From Pyrenopolyporus hunteri (lineage: Eukaryota > Ascomycota > Sordariomycetes > Xylariales > Hypoxylaceae): DNA of 64,000 nucleotides. Positions 12,692-24,081 of this stretch are shown here, piece after piece; within the stretch, counting starts at the first letter, position 1; the number at the start of each line of letters is the position of its first letter. The notes under the pieces were generated by a model. That model was not told the origin of the DNA and ran no database searches. It was given only the letters and a program-made list of their open reading frames with translations. The stretch lies in NCBI GenBank assembly GCA_902806595.1, contig CADCXC010000038.1, positions 3,906,001-3,970,000 of the forward strand, in the 5' to 3' direction. Position numbers and translations under genes: made by a program.

Positions 12692-14459
12692 TATTCGTGG
12701 AATCCGGGCGGGTTATGGGCGGGTTAGGGTCGGAGACGGCGGTACGCAAGAATGGCGCTGGGGGGTCTTGGTATAATGATTTTTTTTTTCTCTCATGTGT
12801 CGCAACGATAAGTGAACGCATCAGAAGAATAAAAGTATTTCAAGATAATGAGTCGATCCCCTTATGTGTTGGTTGAAGTTTTCATAAATCTCTCACCTTA
12901 GGCGAGATACTTACCTAAGGATAATGTTGTTGTCGACTTTCAAGCGACGTCCAAGGTCCATGGGCGATAGCGAGGCTCTCCTTGGTTCCTCTCCTCTGCC
13001 TCAGCTATCCTCGAGGGAGGAAGGTCTTAGCTTAGAGAAGCTTTATTTTAATTTTGCGCGTAATATTAACCACCCGAAATGTCGGGAGTAAAGATACGCT
13101 TGAATGGTTCGGACATTATATCGACGAGGCAAACGGGGCTGACTACCCGTCCCCGAACGCTGACGCCCTTCGGTCGAAAGGGAAGGAGGAAAAGTAGAGA
13201 ATTAAAGGTAATTTGGTAAGATCCTCGTAAAGCGACCGTGATAAAACGATCCAAAGTCGTCTCGGCCCTATTGAAAACCAGGCTAACATCGTAGAAGCAA
13301 GTGCTCTTTACACAAGAGGAGGGGGAGAGACTTATATATTAGCGAATGGGACCGGGAGAGCTTATGCGCGATAAATAGCGACGTACAGATCTATCTTGTC
13401 AGTGTCCCGTCAGTGTACCCACCCAACCCCCTTCTCAGCTACGGCTGTATGTAACAGGCGTATAAGAGCATAAGAGCATCTTGTGGGGACCGCTGCTCCC
13501 AAGAGTTCGGCTCCCATGGAATTGTGACTGTAAGAAACGAGCACAACCTCGCATACTGAGGTAGGCTACCTGTAAGCGTCCGCCGGTCTCGATGCGCCGT
13601 CGACCTCGCGTTCGCCCCCTTTTTATCATTGCAATCAACAGGGAGAAATGACGGGGCGCACGACTTAGTTTTGCACAGAAACTGGGGGCCGCCGGGCCCA
13701 GGCTACGATCCTTCTAACTACCTAGATAGCCGCCTACTAGTCCAGCTACTACATATTAGTATAAATAATCACGATTGTATACTCAACACATTATGGCACC
13801 GCTATTAATAGAATACGCATTGTATATGTCAGAATTGCCTCTTCTGGCACTGTATAGAACGGCCGCTAGATCGGTCGCCCTCGGGCCCTGACATAATACC
13901 TGTACTATCACGACGTTGACTACCACAATACAACTTAGCGTTGAATAGCCGCCCGTAACGTGTTAAAATACTAGGACTAGGTGCTTGTTCAAGCGAATCC
14001 CCGTTCCTACTCGAAAGATCCAACCCACTGCAGTAAAAGAGCCGATACCTAAGCCAACAATTCCGCATACGCCAAGACGATCATTCAACCCCGTGAAATG
14101 GATATACGCGACTTTTACCGTTTCGTAAAAAGAAATTGATTCCGATTTAAGTCCTCGGGAACCGGATAACCGAGGTAAGTATGCGGCCGTGGATGTGTGA
14201 ATAGCTCTCCTACTGCGGTGGCAAAGACACGTCAAGAAATAAAAGAGGGGGAGGCGAGGCTGCCCGGTCGAGATGGTATCCAGAATTCGCGAGGGGTATT
14301 ATAGAAAGAGGAGGCAGCTCATCGCATCAGCTTCGCAAGGACCGAATGCAACCAACCGAAAATGTATGTATGTATGTCATTACGACGCAGACACGACGGC
14401 TCATGACATGTCCAAGAGTGGGCGACACAAAAGCTCCACCAGAATCGCAGAAATATATC
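12692..14459. other. Intergenic, nothing recognised
   Basis: This lies between the bZIP gene and the convergent 3' end of the MFS pseudogene. Scattered short frames on both strands show no motif or splice support. A few GTATGTATGTATGT-like repeats lie near 14,365. Confidence 0.5.
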
Positions 14460-15078
14460 TCATATAATCGTATGACTGAGACATGAGATCCGGGTAGTCA
14501 GTAACACGACAGGAACAACGACGGTTGGCGCGTTATGATTCGCGGCCCCTTCAGCAATTTTCATGCTATCTTCCCCGGAGCCCTCAACTTCTCCCCCACA
14601 GATCCACAAAAGCAACGGGACCGGAAGACCAAGCGTCCCAAAAATAAACGCCAGAAGACTATCTCCCCAGCCGAAACCTAAGCGTTTGCAAAGCCGAGAG
14701 GCGAAAATTGGGAAGATAAAGGCTAAAATGTTAACTAGAAGCCTCGTAGCGTCGGCCACGGCACCTAGCTCTCCAAATAGATCCAGTGTGTGTGCCAACG
14801 AGGCCTGGCTTAATATTGAACTTCCACACGTAAATATTACGGCGCCGATGTCTACCATAACCCACGTGACACGGTACTCAGCAAACCAACCGTGCCAAAA
14901 GAGCCCTATATGGATGAAGAGTACTCCAGACACCATATACGGAGCTCGAAACTCGGGTTTGTCCTCTTCTTTACTCTTTGGCCCATCCCGTAGACCCTTG
15001 TGGATGACGTCCACTGGAGCAGAAAAAATGTCAGCGGTTCCCCAATGCGATGAATTTCGGGGAAAGATGCAACATACC
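14460..15078 (-). pseudogene. 3' part of MFS drug-transporter gene, cut off by the 30-kb insertion
   Basis: The last coding exon is 15,013 to 14,460 on the minus strand (184 codons). It encodes the last transmembrane helices of a fungal major-facilitator multidrug transporter, with recognisable segments KPEFRAPYM, GLFWHGWFAEYRVTWVMVD, NILAFIFPIFA and GFGWGDSLLA. It opens at a strong acceptor (CTGAC, T-rich tract, CTCCAG at 15,014-15,015). The 64 bases 15,014-15,077 are an intact ancestral intron, starting GTATGT. The 5' exons lie on the same strand at 45,155-46,317. Removing the inserted element and one copy of its target duplication rejoins the two parts in frame through this intron. Substrate unknown; the family exports drugs and small metabolites at the plasma membrane. 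Confidence 0.88.
15073..15078. repeat. Left target-site duplication, CATACC
   Basis: CATACC directly precedes the left terminal inverted repeat. The same six bases follow the right terminal repeat at 45,150-45,155. On the minus strand it reads GGTATG, the exon/intron junction of the MFS gene. Confidence 0.85.
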
Positions 15079-15119
15079 CACGCCGGACCGTAAGAGGATT
15101 TTCCGCCAAACCGCCAATT
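15079..15119 (+). repeat. Left terminal inverted repeat, outer part
   Basis: These 41 bases match the reverse complement of 45,109-45,149 with only a few differences, mostly G/A or C/T transitions. Shared blocks include CACGCCGGACC, TAAG, TTTTCCGC and AAACCG. The inner part of the repeat resumes at 16,605. Confidence 0.85.
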
Positions 15120-15120
15120 G

Positions 15121-15137
15121 CCCGAGGTTTCCTCGGG
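15121..15137. other. Perfect 7-bp hairpin
   Basis: CCCGAGG, a TTT loop, then CCTCGGG. It lies at the outer boundary of the insert that splits the left TIR, which is a plausible place for an element-end structure. Confidence 0.6.
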
Positions 15138-15395
15138 ATATTGTCTCGATTTTTTTTCCCAGCAAAAAAAAATTTAATTACGTAAAAATTCACGAGCCAC
15201 ATTTCCCACGCCACACCAGCCACACACCACACCACACCACACCACGCCACGCCAACTAGCCACGCGCACGCCCCGCGCAACGGCCCGTGCCACGATTTTA
15301 CCTAATCAATTGAGCCGCTCAATTGAGCCGCCATATATATCGCGACTACCACACTTGAAGTTATTCGCATTCTAATGGACGATTCTATTAATTAA

Positions 15396-15536
15396 ATTAA
15401 TCTAATTGAATTGATCTAATTGAATTGATTTAATTAAATTGATCTAGTTGAATTGATCTAGTTGAATTGATCTAGTTGAATTGATCTAGTTGAATTGATC
15501 TAGTTGAATTGATCTAGTTGAATTGATCTAATTGTA
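15396..15536. repeat. 14-bp minisatellite, GATCTAGTTGAATT unit
   Basis: About ten tandem copies of a 14-bp unit. The early copies read GATCTAATTGAATT and the later ones GATCTAGTTGAATT. Confidence 0.85.
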
Positions 15537-15574
15537 GGTATGGATTTAATTCTAATTCAACGTATGATTCGATT

Positions 15575-15691
15575 TGAATGAATCGAATTGAATGAATCGA
15601 ATTGAATGAATCGAATTGAATGAATCGAATTGAATGAATCGAATTGAATGAATCGAATTGAATGAATCGAATTGAATGAATCGAATTGAAT
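15575..15691. repeat. 14-bp minisatellite, AATGAATCGAATTG unit
   Basis: About eight nearly perfect tandem copies. It is flanked on both sides by copies of a longer unit containing CTAATTCAACGTATGATTC (near 15,550 and 15,700), so the array sits within a duplicated segment. Confidence 0.85.
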
Positions 15692-15874
15692 GGATCTAAT
15701 TCTAATTCAACGTATGATTCTATTTGAAAGATTCGAATTGTATGGATCTAATTGTAGGTATGGATCTAATTGTATAGATTTGATTATATAGATCTAATTC
15801 TAATTCGACGTATCCTTCGTGGCACCTTTCGAAGAATCTTTCGAATTGTATATTCAAAGCTAGGTATAAAAGGG

Positions 15875-16410
15875 TCATACGGGTGGTCACTCGCGACGGC
15901 TCTTTCAAAAGGTGGTATGGGGTGGTCTCTCGCGACGGTTTTATCGAAAGGTAGTAGGGGTGGCCTCTCGCGACGGCTCTTTCGAAAGGTGGTATGGGGT
16001 GGTCTCTCGCGACGGCTTCATCGAAAGGTAGTAGGGGTGGCCTCTCGCGACGGCTCTTTCGAAAGGTGGTATGGGGTGGTCTCTCGCGACGGCTTCATCG
16101 AAAGGTAGTAGGGGTGGCCTCTCGCGACGGCTCTTTCAAAGGTGGTATGGGGTGGTCTCTCGCGACGGCTTCATCGAAAGGTAGTAGGGGTGGCCTCTCG
16201 CGACGGCTCTTTCAAAGGTGGTATGGGGTGGTCTCTCGCGACGGCTCTTTCGAAAGGTGGTATGGGGTGGTCACTCGCGACGGCTCTTTCGAAAGATTCT
16301 TAGAAAGGTAGTAGGGGTGGTCACTCGCGACGGCTTCATCGAAAGGTAGTAGGGGTGGCCTCTCGCGACGGCTCTTTCAAAGGTGGTATGGGGTGGTCTT
16401 TCGCAAAAGC
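15875..16410. repeat. 37-39-bp alternating minisatellite with TCTCGCGACGGC core
   Basis: Two alternating unit types, GGTGGTATGGGGTGGTC... and GGTAGTAGGGGTGGCC..., share the core CTCGCGACGGCT and end in TCGAAA or TTTCAAA. There are about a dozen units. Long open frames run through the array but encode only the repeat period (Ser-Arg-Asp-Gly-rich), with no start context or domain; I read them as by-products. Confidence 0.88.
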
Positions 16411-16424
16411 TAAGGGGTGCCACG

Positions 16425-16530
16425 AAAGGTGTATTAGAAGTAGTATTAGAAGCTGTATTAGAAGCTGTATTAGAAGCTGTATTAGAAGCTGTATTAGAAG
16501 CTGTATTGGCAGTTGTATTAGAAGGTGTAT
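16425..16530. repeat. 12-bp minisatellite, TATTAGAAGCTG unit
   Basis: About eight tandem 12-bp units with minor variants (GAAGTAG, GGCAGTTG, GAAGGTG). This is the last array before the AT-rich island. Confidence 0.85.
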
Positions 16531-16577
16531 GACTATAAAAATAGTCGTAAAATTCGAAGAAAACCGAGGGCTATTGT

Positions 16578-16596
16578 GTCACCCCACGGGGGTGAC
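16578..16596. other. Perfect 8-bp hairpin
   Basis: GTCACCCC, an ACG loop, then GGGGTGAC. It lies eight bases before the point where homology to the right TIR resumes. Confidence 0.6.
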
Positions 16597-16604
16597 CTCC
16601 AGTT

Positions 16605-16650
16605 AAAGAATTTCCAGATATCAGGCCCACTTTTTAAATATAATCACGTA
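16605..16650 (+). repeat. Left terminal inverted repeat, inner part
   Basis: AAAGAATTTCCAGATATCAG and the following CCCACTTTTTA and TCACGT match the reverse complement of the right terminus at about 45,060-45,107. There the repeat is continuous with the outer TIR. Differences are mostly C/T or G/A, as RIP would produce. Confidence 0.75.
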
Positions 16651-16839
16651 AAAACCATAAAAGGTTATAAAACATATACCATTAAATTATATAATTATTT
16701 AATTAAATGATAAATTTATAATATAATTAAAAAAATAATAAATTTATTTTTTATAAATTAAATAAAATTATAATAAAAAAATCATCGTAAATATACGATA
16801 TTAAACGAATAAAAAATCGTTAATAAATAATCGAAATAA

Positions 16840-17100
16840 AATCATACGATCGTATAATAAAGGATAAAGAAATAAAAAAAATTAATTAAATTATATATAT
16901 TTAAAAGTTATAAATAAGTTAATTTTATATTAATCGATATTTATATTTTTTTTAAAAATTTATATTTTAAATTTTTATCGTATAAAATAATAAAACATTT
17001 AATAAAAATATATTTATCGTTATTATCGTTACGGTAAATATTTTAATATAAAATTATATTATTATATATAATTTTTAAAAAATAATAAATTATTAATAAT
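16840..17100 (+). repeat. Dispersed direct repeat, copy 1
   Basis: The segment containing TAATTTTATATTAATCGATA and then AAAACATTTAATAAAAATAT and TCGTTACGGTAAA recurs in the same orientation at about 43,975-44,230. The outer edges are approximate. Confidence 0.7.
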
Positions 17101-17156
17101 ATAATACGAAATAATTTCGTTATTTTATTTTAATATATATAAATTTTGTAATTTTT

Positions 17157-17433
17157 TTTTATTACGATTCGATATAATTAATTTAACTTTATTAAATAAT
17201 CGATATCGAAATTTCGATTAATTATATAATTAAAGTTTATATATAAAATCGCGGTTTAATTTTAATACGACGCGTAATATTAAAAATTAAAAATAAAATT
17301 TTATTAATATTATAAAAAAAAAAAAAATTAAATTACGGTTTTATATATAAATTTTAACGACGTAATTAATTAAAGTTTCGGTATTTATTTTTTAATAAAA
17401 TTAATTTAATTGTATTAAATTATAATAATTTAA
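17157..17433. mobile_element. MITE-like fold-back element of about 277 bp
   Basis: Two inverted arms of about 95-100 bp. Each arm is AT-rich with a TTTATATATAAAA-CG block and a TAATTTTTTT/poly-A inner end. They surround a loop containing ACGACGCGTAATATT and ATTTTATTAATATTATAAAA. Arms or arm-plus-loop pieces of the same family recur near 27.53, 29.87, 43.56, 44.64 and 44.87 kb. It is non-coding and RIP-mutated. Confidence 0.7.
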
Positions 17434-17937
17434 AAATTTATATATTTTAATATATTTTTAATTAAATTATTTTTATTTTTAAAATTTTATAATATATAAT
17501 AAAAATTTTAATATCGTAAAATAAATAAATAATAAATAAATATAAATAAAAGTATAATAAAATAAATAATTATTTAAATATATTATATATTATATAATAT
17601 TAAATATTAATAATTAACCCTTTATATTTAAATTTTTAAATTTAATTAATTATATCGAATAATTAAATTTTAATATTTTTAATTATTTTAAAAACGAAAG
17701 TTAAAATCGACATCGATTTTTCGATTTAAATAAATATTAAAAACGATTTAAAAATAATTTTAAATATATTATTTATTTATACGTGTTTTTTTACGTTTAT
17801 AATAATTAAATTAATTATTTAATATATATTAATAAAATAATATATATTACGTCGATAAAAACATTTATTATTATTATTATTATAATAATATTTAACGTAA
17901 ATATCGTAAAAATAATTAAATAAAACGATATTAATAG

Positions 17938-18146
17938 TTAATTAATTTATGTATATATTACTTCGTAGTATATACTTTAAAAAGAGGAAATATTTATATA
18001 TTTTTATTTATATAAAAAAGATTTTTTTTACGGTTTTTTTATTAAATATTTTTTTTTTAAATAATTTATTTAATATTAATTTTATTTTATCGTAATTATT
18101 TTTTATTATTATTTTTTTATTTTATTTATATATATATTTATTAATA
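17938..18146 (+). repeat. 5' LTR of the Copia element
   Basis: It shares TTAATTAATTTA, CTTCGTAGTA, TTTTTTTACGGTTTTTTTAT and a long T/A tail with the downstream copy. The exact ends are uncertain because the original TG/CA termini have been mutated. Confidence 0.75.
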
Positions 18147-21100
18147 TTAATTAATATTATTAAAATTAATAATATAAATTAATAAAGTTAAAAAAATTAT
18201 TATTACGATAATATAAAAGATTTTTATCGTAATAATATATACGATAATAATATTTTTTTTTTATATAATACTTTTTTATTTATATTAAAATATCGTTTTA
18301 TTATATTAAATTTTTTTAAATTTATAATATTTATTATATCGTAAAAAATTAAAAATTCGATTTAGGTATAAATTTACGAAAAAAAATTTAATTTTATTAA
18401 ATAAAAAAATATAAATAAACTTAAAGTTTTAATTAAATATATTTTTAATTATTTAATTATTTCGACTTTTTTTATTAAATATTTTAATTTTATAATAATA
18501 AAATAAAAAAAAATAAACTTGTAAATTATTATTTTTTAATAAAAAGTTATATAAATATTAATTATATTAACGAATTTAAATATAATAAATAAAAGTAAAT
18601 TATATATTTATATAATTAAAAAAATTATAAAAGAATTTTAAAAACGTTTTAAAAGTTTTACTTTAAATAATTTTTAAATTATATTACGTTAATTACATTC
18701 GACTTTAAAAATTATATTAATATAAAAAAATATTTATATAAATAAAAATAATATTAATGTTATTAAATTTTTAATAAACTTTTTATTATTACGTAAATTA
18801 TTAAAATAAAATAACGACGAATTAATAAAAATAAAATAAAAATAATTTAATATATTAATATAAAAAATATTTATATATCGAATCGAAAAAAATATAATTT
18901 ATTCGAAGTTATTTACATTAATATATATATACGTTACGATATAATAATAGTTACGATTTTTCGTTTTTTAAATATTTAATTAATTAATCGAATATAAAAA
19001 CTCGAATTTAATAGTATTTATTATATCGATAAAACCGCCGTTAACATCGTTTCGATAACGTTATAAATTACTTTCGTAATAAATATACTTATTTTTTATT
19101 ATTTTTAATAATTCGTTATTTGTATTTTATATTTTACCGTTTTTTTTATCGTAACTTTTTATAATATAACCTTTTTAATAATTAATATTTAAATCCCCGT
19201 CGTTAATTTCATTTAACTTTTAAAATAATTAAAATAATTTACGTAATTAATTAAAGTTTTAAATATTTAATATATTTATTTTCCTCGTTTTTACCTTATA
19301 AAAAATAATCGTACTTTTTTAAATTATTATAATTAATTAATATTTTATTATTTTAATTTATATTAAATCATAAAAATATAATTAATAATATACCTTTAAT
19401 TTTATATAAAAAAAATAATTTTAACTTTTATTATCAAAAAATATTTATAAATTTTTCAAATTATTATTAAATAATTTATATATAATATCGACGGTTTTAT
19501 TAAATGTTACATTAAAAGGAAAAAATTATTATATCGAAAATTACGGTTTTTTTTTTAAATGATTTTATAATTTTTATTAATTAAATCGATTTTTATACTT
19601 ATATTCGTTAAAAATTAATAAAATAATATTTATTATAACGTTTTTTTTATTCGAATTTTTAATAAAATATATCTCTTTATTATTATCGATTATTTTAAAA
19701 AAATTTAAAATAATAAAAATAATTATATTAAAAAATTTTATAACGTTTTAAAAAATAAATTTCGTTTTTTTTAAATGTATGTTATATAATTAAAATTTAT
19801 TAAATTTAATTTTATATTATATTTTTTATTATTTTTATTAAATAAATAACCATTTATTTCTTATATAATATATCTCGTTATTAATATTTTACGAATATAT
19901 ATTTTATTATAAAACGATATTTTAATATAAAATAAAATAAAATTTAATATTATTATAATTAAACTTCGATTATTTTTTTCGATATTAAAGTTAAAAAAAA
20001 ACGAGGGAAAATTCGACTTTAAAATATTATAAATTATATTAAATAAATTAATATTATATTAACGTACTTTTAAAAAAAATTTTAAAAGTAAATAATAATT
20101 TATTATAATTATATAATGTATTATTTATAATATATTTTAATTATAATATATTTTATTTATTTTATTATATTAATTCGAAAAGTTAATTAATAAATTTTAT
20201 ACATTAATTAATATTTTTAAAAATATTAAAAAAACGTATTAATTTATAATTAACGACGATAATAACGAAAATTTTAATTAATTTTATATTAAATAAAAAT
20301 ATTATTATAACGATAAAAATAATCGATATTAATCGAAAAAAACGACTTAAACTTAAAAACATCGTTATTAAATATATAAAAAAAAATATTAATTTATTAA
20401 ATATTTTAAAAATAAGTAAAAAAAAATTAAAAAACGTTAATAAACCTAAAAAATTAAAAATAAAAATAAATATATTACGTTTTTAACGGGTTATAAAAAT
20501 ATTAAATAAAAAAACTCGAAGTCGAAAAATAATAATTAAAATGCCGCTATTTTCGAAACGAAAAAAATCGATTTTTAATATTAATTAATTACGATATATT
20601 TAATAAATTAAATATATTAATATCGAATTATTTTTTATTATTTTTTTATCGATAAATTAAAAAATAATATTACGTTTATTTTAAATTAATATATTAAAAA
20701 TATTTTTTAAAATATTATCTTCGATATCGACGTAATTAAAATATTTATTATAAGGAAAAATTAATGTTAAATTTTTATAAAAAATTTTTTCGATTAAAAC
20801 TTTAAAATAAATATAATCGAGTCGGTGAAATTAATATTAAATTTAAAAACGAATTTTTAATTAAATTATTAAAAACGATTACGATTAATGTTTTATTCGA
20901 ATTAATTAACTTTTATATTATAAATTTAAATACTTTATTTTTTATATATTTAAAAAATATAAATCGATTAAATATTTATTTAAATAATATTACGAATTAA
21001 TTAATTAAAAAAAATAATATTATCGTTATTATTATTTATAAATAAAGATATTTATAGTTTTATTTCGATAATATAATTTTTTTTACGAAATTTAAATTAT

Positions 21101-22296
21101 GTCGTATTTATATTCGATTTAATTATTTTTTTATAATTAAATTATATATTTTTTTAAATAAAGTAAATTATAACGTCGATATTAAAAATATTAAAAAAAT
21201 TAATAAATTTTATTATTATTATTAAATTAAAAATAAAGTTTTTTAAAGATTTAAATTTAATTTAAAAAACTTTAATATAAATTTTAATTACGAAATTATC
21301 GTTAACATTATATACTTAAATAAACGTTTCATTTTATATATAATCGATGTTATTATAAAGTTTTAAATTATTCGTTTTTTAAGAATTATTTTTATTAAAA
21401 AAATTTAAAATATGTTGAAGTAATATTAAATTAATATTTATTTCGAACCTTTAAATATTATTATATATAATATCGATATAAATTTCGATAATATCGAATT
21501 TTGAAATAAAATTCGTATTATTAAAGTTATTTATTATTAAGTATTAATTAAAATATATTAATTAATTAATAAAGTCGAAAAATATTATAATTTTATTTAT
21601 AAAATATATAAAATTATTATCGATAAATTTTAAAATTTAAATTTACGTATAATTCGATTATAAATAATCGTTAAAATAATTAATAATATAATTAATTTTA
21701 ATAATTTAATATTTATACTTTTTATATTTAACGTTTATTTTAAAATTAATGTAAATTTACCCTTTATTTTTATATAAATTTAAAAAATATAAACCATTTA
21801 AAAAACGATAATAAAAATTAAAAAAATTAAAATATAACGTTTTATAAAAAATATTTTAAATATATGTAATAATTTTAATACATTAAAAATTTTTTTTATA
21901 TTATTTTTTATCGATAACGAAATATTTATTTATAAAAAAAAAAGAAAATAAAAAAGTTTTTATAAAATTATTATAATATTAAATAAAAATGTTATTATCG
22001 TTTTTAACGTTTTAAACGAAATATTTATATTTAAGAATTTTTATATTAAGTCGTATATTTAATTTAAAAAAGATTTTATATTATTTAAAAGATTCGAAAT
22101 CGAATTATTTATATTAATTTTTAATTTCGACGATTATTAAATTATTTCGGAGGAAGATTTTATATATGTCGATAATTTTTTTTATATCGTAAAATTATAT
22201 ATTATTAATAAAAAATAAAAAAATTTTACTTTTATTATTAAATTTCGAACGAATAAAAAGATTATTATATAAAGAAAATTTTACGAAGTATCGAAT

Positions 22297-22930
22297 ATAA
22301 AAGAATTTAATGTTTTATTCGAAAAAAGTATTTTATATTTAAAGGTTTACGATATAATTATATATCGAAGTGTTACGATTTTTAAATTATAAATAGTTCG
22401 TGAAATTAAAGGTAAGAATATTATTACGTTATACGAAAAATTTCGTTTAATAGTTTAAAATTATAATAATTTTAATAAAAAATATATTATAACGTATATA
22501 TTTATTATTTAAAAAATTAATTAATGTATTATATTAATTTTAATGTTTATATTATATCGTAAAAAAATGAAAATTATAATTTAAAATATTATAATAATTT
22601 ATATTTAATTTAAAATATTAATGTAAAAGATTATTTTTATATATTTATTAATTAAATTTAAAAATAAATATTTTAAAAAAATATTATTACGAGTAATTAA
22701 ATTTTTATATAATTTTATAAAGTTAAATATTTATTAATTTAAAATTTATTTACGTTATTATTAATAAAAATTATAAATAAAATTATTAATTTTCGATTTT
22801 TATTTATTTATAATAAATTCGAATTTATTCGAATTTATTAATTTTTAAATAAATAATATTTTTAATATTAATATTATGGATTTTTTTATTATTAAAAATA
22901 AAGTTTTTAATAAAATTAAAATTAAAGTAT
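22297..22930 (+). pseudogene. Relic of Copia reverse transcriptase
   Basis: Read in one plus-strand frame, the stretch keeps the order of reverse-transcriptase blocks of fungal Ty1/Copia elements: the N-terminal fingers block, EIKGK, the substrate-binding block ending in YEKFRL, a VIKFLY block and the catalytic Asp-Asp pair now read as Asn-Asn (22,852-22,857). More than ten TAA/TAG codons interrupt it, so it cannot encode an enzyme. The family is recognised from conserved block order and spacing. Confidence 0.7.
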
Positions 22931-23873
22931 ATTTTTAAAAAATTATAAATTTCGAAATTAAAAATTTTAATAATTTATATATTACGATTTACGATAAAAA
23001 TTTTAATGTAATAATTATTTAAAAAAATTAAATTAAAAAGTTTAAATTATTAAACGTTAAAATCTTTAATATAATTAAAAGATTTATAAAATAATAAACT
23101 TAAAATATATATATCGTTTTTATATATTAATTCGAAGTAATTTTCGATTATTTTACGGCGGTTTAATATTTTAAATTTAGACTTAAAAAAATTAAAGCTT
23201 TTAATGTTAAAATTAAATGGTAAATAAATAATTAAATATATAAGTTTTAATATATTAAATTAAATTTTTAAGATTTATATTTTTATATTTTTATCGATAA
23301 ATTTTTTATAAATAATAAAAATTTAAGTTCGTAAATTAAATATATTATTATTTTAAATAATAAAAGTTTTATTAATTAAAATAATAAAATATAAGTTATT
23401 AATAATATTATTTATTAATTATTTATTAAATGTAAACGAATTATTTATAACGTATTTATTAATGAAATTTATAAAATGATTTAAAATTTCGACGTCGATT
23501 ATGTCGTTTATTATATAATTAATATTATTTTAAAACGTTTTTTATTTTTTAAAATTTTTTTCGTATTATATATTAATTTTTTATTATTATATTAATATTT
23601 AATATAAATAAAAAATATTAACGAAAAAAAATTAATAATTAATTTTATAATTTTAAAGTAATTTTACGAAAATCGAAAAATTAATAATATTTAATAAATA
23701 TATAAAATGTATAATTTTACGAACGTAATAATAAAAACGTCTTTTAATAAAATTATATAAAATTTAATAAAAGAAAATTAAATTAATTTAAAATTAAAAA
23801 AATAAATAAAACGAAAAATTTAATTAATAATTTATAATTAATTAATTATAAAAAAAAATAAAGTAAATAATAA

Positions 23874-24081
23874 TTAATTAATTTATATATATATTATTTC
23901 GTAGTACGTATTTTAAAAAAAAAAATATTTATATATTTTTATTTATATAAAAGAAATTTTTTTTACGGTTTTTTTATTAAATATTTTTTTTTTAAATAAT
24001 TTATTTAATATTAATTTTATTTTATTATAATTATTTTTTATTATTATTTTTTTATTTTATTTATATATATATTTATTAATA
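23874..24081 (+). repeat. 3' LTR of the Copia element
   Basis: The partner of the repeat at 17,938-18,146. It differs at positions such as TG to TA and CTT to TTT, as RIP would cause. Confidence 0.75.

Larger units (their letters stand above)
15120..16604. mobile_element. Non-RIPed, minisatellite-rich insert within the left TIR
   Basis: This 1.48-kb stretch interrupts the left terminal repeat: bases before it (to 15,119) and after it (from 16,605) both align with the continuous right terminal repeat. It has normal base composition with CpA and TpG retained, unlike the adjacent island. It begins with the hairpin CCCGAGG-TTT-CCTCGGG (15,121-15,137) and ends with the hairpin GTCACCCC-ACG-GGGGTGAC (16,578-16,596). 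The string GGG-TATTGT-TC occurs near both ends. No protein domain is visible. Whether it is a separate insertion, or sequence lost from the right end, cannot be decided from one copy. Confidence 0.6.
17938..24081 (+). mobile_element. RIP-destroyed Ty1/Copia LTR retrotransposon
   Basis: Near-identical direct repeats at 17,938-18,146 and 23,874-24,081 (about 208 bp, differing mainly by C/T and G/A) look like LTRs of a 6.1-kb element. In the internal region, the plus-strand frame from 22,297 to about 22,930 still resembles fungal Copia reverse transcriptase: a REIKGKN-like block, a YEKFRLIV block, a VIKFLY block (Copia VVKPLYG) and NNIFNI where the catalytic QTDDT lies (22,852-22,857). Many in-frame TAA codons stand where CAA/CAG is expected, a RIP outcome. 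Gag and integrase cannot be read with confidence. Confidence 0.75.

Noticed and set aside
14563..15093. 176-codon plus-strand open frame
   Set aside because: It is the antisense shadow of the MFS C-terminal exon, which has clear family motifs on the minus strand.
15770..16311. Overlapping long open frames through the CTCGCGACGGCT minisatellite
   Set aside because: They simply translate the repeat, lack a domain, and arise from a unit without stops; not called as a gene.
15390..16530. Regularly spaced repeats that could be mistaken for a CRISPR array
   Set aside because: The units are directly tandem without unique spacers, and the organism is a fungus.
22150..22190. YVDD-like string (now YVDN) as the reverse-transcriptase active site
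   Set aside because: The block order of the Copia relic places the catalytic pair about 690 bases further on, at 22,852-22,857.
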